A stretch of DNA of 64,000 nt from assembly GCA_006384855.1 (NCBI GenBank), contig VCJN01000837.1:124001-188000 (forward strand). The letters are read 5' to 3'. Shown in pieces: positions 55,756 through 64,000 of this stretch. The first letter of the stretch is position 1. Every line of letters begins with the position of its first letter. Made by a program: the position numbers and the translations under genes. The stretch comes from Tetraselmis striata (taxonomy: Eukaryota > Chlorophyta > Chlorodendrophyceae > Chlorodendrales > Chlorodendraceae). The notes under the pieces were generated by a model. It did no database searches. It was given only the letters and a program-made list of their open reading frames with translations, and was not told the DNA's origin.

Positions 55756-58227
55756 TCACTGCTGAAACTGCTCTTCCGCAGACCCATCCTTCAAGAACAG
55801 GCCCAGGCTTGTCAGCTGGACGACTGCCATGCTGCCGAAGACCACTGGCCAGGAGTGCAGGTGCTCCAGCACAGCACCGGTGTACATGATGCCCGCTGTT
55901 CCAAAGACGCCGGCAGCCGAAGTGGATAGTCCGCACATGAGGCTTGCATGCTTTGGGCTCAGGTCCATGAAGTTGGGGCCATAGCCACCTGCCTTGAACT
56001 GCAGAAGACTGATCATTGCACTCAGCGTGAGCATGGCCTCCATGCAGCTCATGTCGTGCCCAGAGGATAGTAACAAGTGGGTGATGCACGCGGCAGGCCC
56101 TGCACTGGCCAGCGTTTGCATCAGCTTCCGCGTGTTTGTGGTATTCAACACACCCCGGCTGACAAGCTGGTCTGCAGTCCAGCCCGACAGGTTGGTGGCT
56201 GCAATGGCGGAGATCCATGGCATGACGCTGAGCGCTGCCGAGCTCCCCATGTCGGCATGGAATTGCTGGTGGAAGTAAGTCGGAAGCCAGGACAGAGCCA
56301 CCAAGTTGCCAAACTGGTACGAGCAGTGTGAAGCCACAGCCGCGCGGTACGCTGGGCTCGACAGAATCTCCCGCCATGGCACAGGGGCTGCATCCTGTGC
56401 CGCCTCCAATTTCTTGTCCACCCTCGAGGGAGCAGTGGGGGCCGCTGCCACACTGCTGGCATCCCGTCCAAAGTATGCTGTCCAGGCGGCTAGCCAGCCA
56501 AGGCCCAGCATAGAAAATGCATGGAAGTTGGAGGCCCAGCCAAAGTTGTCAATCAAGAAGGGGCTGGTGGTGAGCGCAGCGACATTGCCCATCTCCGCAC
56601 CAGAGTAACACAGACCAAGGCCCTGAGCGCGGTTCTCCTTTGGGACATGCTTGGTGACAAGGCCTTGCAGCGCGGGGTAGATGAGACCCTCGCTCGCGCC
56701 GGTCGCAACTCGTGCTGCAATCAGGAGCGCACCCGTCTCTGGGTCCAGCTGTGCCGCAAGGGGTGTCAGCGCGGTAAACATGGCAGTCCCTGCCACGGCC
56801 GCGGTCAGCATGTGCTCAGGCTTGAGCTTGGTGGAGGCGTAGGCACCGCACAGGCTGCTGAGCGTGAAGCCGATGAAGAAGGCGCTCGACACGGTGCCAG
56901 TGAAGCTGTCACTCCATCCGAACAGCTGTGTCATGGGGAAGACGCTGACGGACATGGCGCCCCGTGCAGTGGCGCACACGATATTGCTCGCACAGCAGAG
57001 CTGCAGAACACATACACAGTTTCAGCGCGAAAACTTTTTTGTGCGGATTTCACTTCGATTCACTTTGGACAATGAGCTAAAGACGAGTGGGCATTTGCAA
57101 AGATTCAAGATTTCGCGAAGCAGACATGGCGGGCGTCTGCGACTACACCGGTGCGACAATAATGTACTCGCGGAACAAAACGAATGTACTTGTATGTTAA
57201 TCATAGAACGAAAGTTAGTTTTTTTTTAGTGCGCATTTGTGAAAGCCATGATGTAGCGACTAATAAATATCATAGAACAGAGAACAGTTGTAAGGATTAT
57301 TAGCTCGACGGAGTGGCGTATTCCTTACTGGTAGCCTAAATGTTCGTAGTATCGGATGACGGGCACCTACAACAGCAAGGATTAAAATAGCGAGCAAAAG
57401 GTACCCGTACCGAAGTACTGGTATAACGTCGGTATTTTTCCAGCTGGCTACGACGGGTATTACATTCCTGCACTGTATACTCGTAGTTTATTCAGGACGG
57501 GCCGTCGCTACTGTATATATATACGCAGTCGTAGTTCGCCCGCCGCCATATCATCAGCACAGTAACAAGCAATCATCAGACATAATACGCTCATAATGCG
57601 CCGACATAATTCAATCGATCGTATGGTCGCCATTTAAAATATTTCACGGTATCGGTACCAGTACCTGTACGGGTAGTTTTTTGTTTATTACGGATATCTA
57701 CGGCCTGTAGACAGCACTGCATCAGCGGCGGTACGGGTCATCACGACGGTGACAGTGACGGTGGCCGTGAAATGGGAACATCAATGCGGTGTGATAGGGC
57801 AGGGTCGTGGGATGGGACGCTCGCGCACCAGCAAGGTCCGCGGCCATGTCGGTACGCCTTCCAGCGCCTCTGCAAAGCGTGCTTTCAGACCCACGGCGGC
57901 CTCTTCAGCAACTTCCAGTCCAAGCGTGCTCCCGTCGCGATCGAGTGACAAGCCGCCAGGCGAGAAGCCCTCCCCGTCGTAGTCGTAGTCGTATATAGCC
58001 TCGAGAGGTGCTGGCTGAAGCGGCCCCACCAGCGGAACGCGAAGAGGCACCGCAACGCCGTGCAGAAACGTGGTTGCACCCTTCTCTCGGCTGGTTGAGA
58101 TGCTGCATACAGCACCGCGGTGCACGCGGGTGTTGCGGGCCGCGGGCCGCCGGAAAGGCGTCCCGAGGCAGTGCCGCTCCGAGACAGGGAACGCGGCGAC
58201 CGCCATGTTACCCGTGCGTGCAGCCAT
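55756..58227 (-). CDS. Plastid-type anion transporter of the SLC17/PHT4 family
   Basis: Two exons: 58227-57829 and 57002-55756. Splicing at CTG|GTGCGC and CTGCAG|CTC joins VPTWPRTLL to LCCASNIVCATARGAMSVSV in phase and creates the first helix. The core follows SLC17/PHT4: FPMTQLFGWSDSFTGTVSSA, FFIGFTLSSLCGAYASTKLK, ATGASEGLIYPALQGLVTKH, VPKENRAQGLGLCYSGAEMG, HCSYQFGNLVALSWLPTYFH, then AGVFGTAGIMYTGAVLEHLH. About 12 helices are expected. Exon 1 begins MAARTGNMAVAAF and is rich in Arg, Ser and Ala, fitting a plastid transit peptide. It ends with an acidic segment containing DYDYDGEGFSPG. PHT4 proteins move phosphate or organic anions across plastid or Golgi membranes. The substrate here is unknown. 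The frame is open further upstream to 58683, so an earlier start is possible. Confidence 0.85.
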
Positions 58228-59225
58228 TCCGAGGGCAGGGTACTTGGTCTGGATCGTGGCGATCCTGGTTTGAGACCAGAGTGGCTGTAGCTCGCCAGTT
58301 GAGTGCCCGCACTGCCGAAAAGACTTGTCGTTAGTCACGTAGGGGACAGGACGCGGCCGGTGTCGTTTCGGGGCAGGTACCGGAGACCTACTACTTCGCG
58401 CCGGTGCTGGAGTGGTTGTTTGTCGCCGGTGTGGGAAGGTCTGTGGCTGCTGGCTACTTATCGCAGGCTTCGAGACACCTAGTCTTTTGACACCTGGAGA
58501 CACGAGGAGCTGCGGTGTTTTGATAGAGTAGTCGACAGCTGTGTCGCGCGTCGTGGGTCTGTGGTGTCTGGTCGTACCGAAGGTGTATGCAGTACGGCGA
58601 TCTGAGAAGAGTACGTCCAGCATGCGGCACTGGACCGCCTGACATTTATACCCTGCATGGGGCAGGACGAGCTCGCCGAGCAAACCCCGATGAAGCCTCG
58701 GCGCAATCGAAAAGGTACAGCATCGTCACCGGCCCCGCGCCAGCTGGCGCTGGCCTCGCATCGGCTTGCGCGAGGGGCCCACCTGCCGGAGATTGCCAGC
58801 TGTCGTACACAGCGGTGTACATGAATTATGCTTGTATTAGCATGTATTAGCATGTATTATGCTACCAGCAGCTAGTCGCTATACGAGACTGTACCAGTCA
58901 TCCATCCCCCTTATGCGGGATGCGAGGCGCTTTTAGGCGGCTTGCAGTGTTGATTTTCTAATTCTGGGGAACTGCCTTTTTTGTAATCCACACCAGTGCC
59001 GACATGTATTCGATATACAAACGGGAAAACGACGATTGCAAAGAACGTCATGTACCGGCACCGGTACGGGAACCGCCCGAACCCATACGACTCGTACCGG
59101 TACTACCAGTACCGCCGCGCACGCGGGACGACGCATAACCGCGTGATCCCGGGGGCGAAAAAAAACCGCGCGATCCGCGCGCGACTTACGCGCCAAGATG
59201 CGGCGAGCGGGGGTACGACCGGTAG

Positions 59226-59345
59226 TTTTGTTCGCCCACCGAGGGCGGGACTGGACTGGCAACAATAAAACCCTAGAAACGCGTCTCTATGACGGCCGTT
59301 GGACAGCGATCCCGTCGAAAGCCATGGGAAGGCGACGCTTCGCGT
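59226..59345 (-). mobile_element. Diverged LINE 3' tail
   Basis: It reads as the reverse complement of the LINE 3' tail: GGCGGGACTGGACTGGCAAC, AAACCC, GACGGCCGTT, and AAGCCATGGGAAGGCGACGC line up with the copy at 48541-48660. A second, plus-strand scrap of the tail end (GATCCCGGGGGCGAAAAAAA) is at about 59141-59167. Confidence 0.75.
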
Positions 59346-59504
59346 TATTTAATATGGTGGTGTTATTTGCACCCAATGGGTGCAGTCTTATTTGTGCCCA
59401 CGGCCAGTTTTTACAAATCGCCCTTCAGGTGTAAGTCAGAACTGTCCAAATTGGACAGCACATCTGCCCGACGAGCATGACTACTAGTAAATATATATTT
59501 TTTA

Positions 59505-59815
59505 CATCAGTGCTTTAACATAGTGCGCACTACACATATAGCTAACAACAAGAAGGAAAGGTTGCCAGCAAGAGAGAGACATAAGCATGAAACCAAGGTC
59601 GAGCACGAGGCCAGGGAGCCAAGAACCAAGGAAGAGCTAAGGGAACCACGAAGTCGCCAAGCTGCCAGGAACCAAAGGGTCAAGGGAAGCATTGAAGCCA
59701 AGGAACGACAAGAAAGACCGAAAGGGGAACATTAAACCGCCGCCCCGGGGTAGGCCATCAGCCGCGGCGAGTTCCCTTGCATCCTATGACCCGAGCATGA
59801 CTACTATATAACATA
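59505..59815 (+). repeat. Dispersed repeat family 2, copy 3 (most complete)
   Basis: This copy contains both halves seen separately at 35010-35150 (CATCAGTGCTTTAACAT) and 42950-43190 (GAGGCCAGGGAGCCAAGAA), so it defines a unit of at least 310 bases. It is purine-rich on this strand. No coding capacity. Confidence 0.8.
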
Positions 59816-59899
59816 CTATGTGCGCTGCACGAACTGTACCAGTAGTCGTACGGGAGTACGAGCAGCACCATGCAGTGCTTAGCATCCTCACTACTCAGT

Positions 59900-62490
59900 C
59901 GCCTCGCGCGATCTGCGTGGACGGGAGGTTCTGCACAGCATCTGCGGGGGCCATGTTGGGGCAAGTCGCACGGTTGTGCCCGACATGGCCGCAGATCTCG
60001 CACTTTCGCCTGTCTTTGGCCTTGTTGTCCGGGCGGTTGCAGTCCTGGACGTGAGAGACGGCTTGCTTCTTGGCTATGAGCGCCTGATCCTCGGGGGGGC
60101 GCCATCTCTAGTGCCTGGCGCTTGCGAATCTTCTCCTCCATATGCACCAGAAAGGCGTCCAGCTCTTCAGCCTCGACTTCGTGGGCGTGGCCGAAATCTA
60201 CACATATGAGCGAGGTAACGGTGTGCGACTTGCCCCACAACTTGCCATAGACTTGCTTGGCGCGGCGTTGCTCGTTCACGGGGATCTCCACGGGGGCGTC
60301 TAGGCCAGGGCAATGCACAGAGGTTGTCCTGCAGTTGGAAGACAGGGTCGGGAGGGGGATGGTGGCCTTGCTCGCGCGGTTGCCGTAGCTCCTCAGCTGG
60401 GCCGACTTGAGCTTTGTAGTGTGCCAGCGCTCGATGTCGGAAGCAGCGGCCACATGTGCTAGAGTGACCTCAGCGTGCATGTCATCGTCTTAAGGTACGC
60501 TGCCGGGCTCAAAGCAACCCCGCCTCACAATGTAGTTGCCGCTACTTCCCATCTCCTTGTGGCGGAGTTGAGCGGCATATTCTGAGACACGCTTGCCTAG
60601 AGTAGCAGAGATGTCAAGGAACCACTGCGTGCTGAGGCAGCTTGAGGGCGTCAACCCTTGAAGTCCCCGCTTGTATCTCCATGTTCTTCACCTTGATGAG
60701 CTTGTTGTAGTTTTTATGGATCGTGGTGGTAGGCCTCCTCAAGGGTGAGTGTTTTAAACATGACGTCAGGCTTGTAATCCTTGTTGGCGCCTGCTCCACG
60801 GCTGGAGGCGAATGAGGAGGCGGTAAACACTTGGACCCAAGGAGCACCCCACCTCGCAAAGTCGGAGCCAAGTCTCTTGATGAAGTAAATCTCAGCTGGG
60901 AATACCTAGCGAGCGGTAGCTTCTAGGCAGCTGCATGGGGAAAATAATGTACAATCAGTGCCATGTAATTGGCTTACGCCTGACGGCGGACGGCAGCGCG
61001 CAGCGGTGCGATATACATGTAGTAGGACAGTGGACGGCGGTGATGATATATATGCATGATAGTATGTAGCAGCGCGCAGCGGTGGGAGTATGTATGTAGG
61101 CGGGGCACGGCGGTAGGTGATTGGAGTATAATACGCAGCAGTGGGTGGTTAGAGAATATGCGCAGGACGGTGGGCGGCGGCAGCGCACGACGGTGTGTGA
61201 TTGGAGTATATACGGTGTGGATGATAAGAGTATACACACAAGTGGGGGGGGGGGGGGGGTAGTGCACGGCGGTGGGGATAAGAGTATATATGCATGACAG
61301 TGGGCGGCAGCGCGCATCGGTGCGATTATGTATACGCAGGACGGTGGGTGGCGGTGATGATATATATGCAGGATAATATGTAGCAGCGCGCAGCGGTGGG
61401 AGTATATACGTAAGCGGGGCACGGCGGTAGGTGATTGGAGTATAATACGCAGCAATGGGGGGTTAGAGAATATGCGCAGGATGGTGGGCGGCAGCGCACG
61501 ACGGTGTGTGATTAGAGTATAAACGCTGTGGATTATTAGAGTAAAAGCAGGTGGGGGGGGGGGGGGGGGGTAGTGCACGGCGGTGGGGATAGGAGTATAT
61601 ATGCAGGACAGTGGGCGGCAGCGCGCAGCGGTGCGATTATGTATACGCAGGACGGTGGGTGGCGGTGATGATATATATGCAGGATAATATGTAGCAGCGC
61701 GCAGCGGTGGGAGTATACACTAAGGCGGGGCACGGCGGTAGGTGATTAGGGTATACGCAACAGTGGGTGGTTAGAGAATATGCGCAGGACGGTGCATGGC
61801 TGTGGGCAGGACGTGGGCGGCAGTGCGCAGTGGTGGGAGTATATACGTAAGACGAAGGGATGTGGAGGGGGGCCACCGGGCTGTGAAAGCCTCCTATGTC
61901 TGCGTCTTCGAGACAACGTTTAAGTCCACGACAAGTTGGCCAAAGGCGCCACCCACAAGCAACACCCTTGCAGGTCTTGAAGATGTTGACAATGAGGGGG
62001 TTGCGGCACCATATGTGGACAACATCGTTCTGGTAGAACCTCTACAATAACACAGACCACCGCAAGATCCGCGTCGGTGATGATGACGAAGGCAAGAAGA
62101 TAGCGGTGGGCGTATAGCCAACTATTGAGCTGCCACTTGTAGCTGCCAGCCTCTTCGTCAATGATGAAGTACTGCCCGAGAGAAACGGTCCGCCCCTCTG
62201 GGCATATCGCAGAGAATATACCCAGCTTGTAGCCAAGTTGGTCCAGATTGTAGGTGTTGTCATGTATCAAAATGTCAGCGCCGCACTATACTGGATCCTC
62301 GCCCGGCGCTGCTCACCGGTGACCCACAGGACACCCTTAAGCCAGTCCTCCTCATCAAGGAGTTGAATGATGATCATATCGGGGTCTTCGTTGTGCTAGA
62401 CCTCAAGCAATAACCTCTCCGGTAGACGCCTACATTGCCTAGTGGGGTTGGTGTTGATGTTGCGCTTGAGGCTCTGCGTTGTGTTACGAA
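59900..62490 (-). pseudogene. Broken Mutator-like (MULE) transposase
   Basis: Fragments in minus-strand order fit a MULE transposase: NINTNPTRQC and DWLKGVLWVTGEQRRARIQY, then HDNTYNLDQLGYKLGIFSAI, IIDEEAGSYKWQLNSWLYAH and FVIITDADLAVVCVIVEVLP, the start of the DDE catalytic domain (Asp of HDNTY, Asp of ITDAD). QPPHCQHLQDL follows. After a tandem-repeat interruption come QWFLDISATLGKRVSEYAA and, near 60004-59963, the zinc knuckle CEICGHVGHNRATC typical of MULE C-termini. Stops and frame shifts occur (for example near 62400 and 62275), so the copy is dead. Confidence 0.8.
61027..61830. repeat. About 312-bp tandem array inside the MULE
   Basis: GATGATATATATGCA recurs at 61039, 61354 and 61666, and TAGTGCACGGCGGTGGGGAT at 61260 and 61571, giving a period of 311-315 over about 2.6 units. 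Shorter internal motifs (CAGCGGTGGGAGTATA, GCGCAGGACGGTG) repeat within the unit. Each unit contains a G run near 61243 or 61553. Confidence 0.9.
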
Positions 62491-63060
62491 CCTGGCGCTC
62501 TTACTCGGTGCATGCTGCTTTAGGGGTATGTCCTTGGCGATCGGGTCGAGGTTGCTGTGTAGCTCAAAGAACGTGTTGATTGCGGACATGTAGGGCTGCA
62601 ACGACTTCGCCCCAAATGCCCCCCGCTCACCAATCCAGGCAACGTACCGGACGACAGTAGCAGTGGACGCCTCCAGCGGGCTGATGTTCTCGGAGTCGTG
62701 GCATAACTGCGAACTGAGATAATTTGCCAGCGTAGCTCTTGAACGTCTGAGCGGTGAGGGAGCTGGAGAGTAGATCGAGGGTCCCATCTCGTCTGAGCCA
62801 AACGCCTCATGTAAACGTGACTGGAGTGAAGCAGCCCAAGGGGCGACAACTTCGGGCTCGGCAATTACGTAAGTACGGCGCTTGGCCGACGGAGAAACAA
62901 GGGGCCGGTTCATTTCAGCAAAATATTCGACCGCGGCTATTAGGTTCCTGGTGGCTGGCCGGTAGTTGCGGGACGGGTCTGCAACAGCATCATTACGGGT
63001 TTGCGGGGCAAGGTTCAAGTATAGGAGGGCCGCCCCGCGCGCCCTTCGCGCTCGTAGCAC
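62440..63060 (-). pseudogene. Tyrosine-recombinase N-terminal fragment (DIRS/Crypton type)
   Basis: The open frame contains SRATLANYLSSQLCHDSENI, SPLEASTATVVRYVAWIGER and SLQPYMSAINTFFELHSN. This is the core-binding (SAM-like) domain of phage-integrase-type recombinases of the kind found in DIRS-like and Crypton elements (pattern SPLPAS..TV..Y..W...G...S...Y.SAIN). The catalytic R-H-R-Y domain is missing. At about 62500 the sequence changes to MULE in another frame, so the recombinase was cut off there. Confidence 0.65.
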
Positions 63061-64000
63061 ATGTCAAGCGCGTAACGTGCACGCGCGAAGCTTGGTCGTT
63101 GCGAACCGGTTGTAACACGCAATGATGCAACAATCGACGGACACAACGATGAGATAGTACGGAGGCGGATTGTTGAGCCGCCATGTGCATGTGTGCGGAC
63201 GGTTGAGCCGCACTCGGCTGTAGTTGTACGAAGCGCCGCACCGAGGAAGGTCTAAATGAAGTCTGTAAGGTGGGAGGGTCCGGCCCGGACACATGGCGCT
63301 CATCCCGCCGCTGAGCTGCTAGGGTTCACCGTGCGGCGGTCATCGAAAGGTGGCCTCGCAAAGCACCAGCAACTCCGACGAAAGGCGCCCCACACCGTCA
63401 CTCGTGCTCACCTTCGCGGCCACGCCCGCGCGCGACCGCCGCCACGCCCACGTTCACGCCCGCTGACGCCCGTAGCTGCTGACGCCACCCGAGCAGTAGC
63501 GGTAGATTTTGCGTTGCTGGCAACCGTCGCCTCGAAGAAGTGGCACTCGTAGTCCTTCATTAGGTCCCCGAAAATCGCAGAGCCCAGATATTTGGCGGCA
63601 GGCTGAAGTGTTGGGCTGAAACGTTGGGCTGAAATGTACGTCCAAAACATCTCGGTCACCGTGCACACGCCTGACCTCGTTAATAAGCTTCCGCATGAAG
63701 GCTAGACGAAAGCGAAACGCCTTGTCGATGGCCTCGGCGTGATTCCGAGCGCGTAATACTGCCTAAATTATGAGCGCGTAATACTGCCTAAATTACGAGC
63801 GCGTAATACTGCCTAAATTACGAGCGCGTAATACTGTCATCGGTAATTTCGATGACGATTAGTCCTTCTTTATCCTGATATTGGATGTCACCACAGCTCC
63901 GAAGTCGGCGAAATAGACCGCGTGAGATCAGCACAACGCACCTGAGATCGCCCCCCCCCCCCCCCCGCCCCTCGATTCCCGACTTGTTCAAGTGCTCACA
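63061..64000. other. Right-edge spacer
   Basis: A minus-strand frame at 63696-63454 (FMRKLINEVRRVHGDRDVLD) may be another transposon scrap. A 25-bp repeat follows at 63748-63835 and a C run near 63951-63966. No host gene is recognised. Sequence beyond the window is unknown. Confidence 0.4.
63748..63837. repeat. 25-bp tandem repeat, four copies
   Basis: The unit GAGCGCGTAATACTGCCTAA plus ATTAC occurs three times, then a fourth partial unit ending ACTGTCATC. One unit has T for C. Confidence 0.95.

Larger units (their letters stand above)
58228..59900. other. Promoter side of the transporter and repeat-bearing spacer
   Basis: 58228-58683 is still open on the minus strand but of doubtful coding value. 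Beyond it lie GGTACCGGTAC-like words near 59050-59110, a diverged LINE tail (59226-59345) and dispersed repeat family 2 (59505-59815). Confidence 0.4.

Noticed and set aside
57781-58683. 300-codon minus-strand ORF as a separate gene
   Set aside because: Its middle part is better explained as exon 1 of the PHT4-like transporter, since the splice join is in phase and completes the first helix.

Overview
This window is nuclear DNA from a photosynthetic eukaryote, most likely a green alga. The genes are split by many short introns with GT...AG ends (one GC...AG). They include eukaryote-only families (Mediator subunit 31, Serinc, a bestrophin-like protein) and plastid-linked families (a DUF1995 protein, a PHT4/SLC17-type transporter with an N-terminal extension that looks like a transit peptide). 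There are no operons or ribosome binding sites. Coding parts are GC-rich, while intergenic parts alternate between GC-rich and AT-rich. Runs of 15-30 G or C are very common in introns and spacers.

Layout. 1-4200 is gene-poor spacer. 4233-7746 is bounded by matching inverted ends and encloses a multi-exon coiled-coil gene of unknown function on the minus strand. 8052-8573 is an intronless ACT-domain (ACT_7/CASTOR-like) gene. 9033-20746 is one large minus-strand gene of about 25 exons (about 1,450 residues) with a basic Ser/Arg/Gly-rich N-terminus, a coiled-coil middle, a Calx-beta domain and a helical C-terminus. 20.8-26.7 kb is repeat-rich spacer. 26755-28795 is the DUF1995 gene (minus), 30433-31690 is MED31 (plus) and 32702-34483 is Serinc (minus, convergent with MED31). 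35-46.5 kb is rich in repeats and decayed transposons: a basic-protein gene, a 370-bp foldback tandem array, a piggyBac-tail-like Cys-rich ORF, and a BED-finger gene containing a 30-bp minisatellite. 47136-47916 is an ankyrin-repeat gene. 48.5-54.6 kb carries two 5'-truncated LINE copies in opposite orientation on either side of a bestrophin-like gene (51467-53160). 55756-58227 is the PHT4-like transporter. 59.9-63.1 kb is a chimera of a broken Mutator-like transposase, containing a 312-bp tandem array, and a tyrosine-recombinase fragment.

The host genes show no common pathway. MED31 acts in transcription, Serinc, bestrophin-like and PHT4-like are membrane proteins, and DUF1995 and PHT4-like probably act in the plastid. 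The most unusual object is the 3.5-kb inverted-repeat unit, whose ends carry seven copies of an E2F-consensus word and which encloses an unrecognised intron-containing gene. Exon borders were placed by eye from splice signals, reading frame and phase, so individual borders may be off by a few bases, and 5' ends are the least certain.
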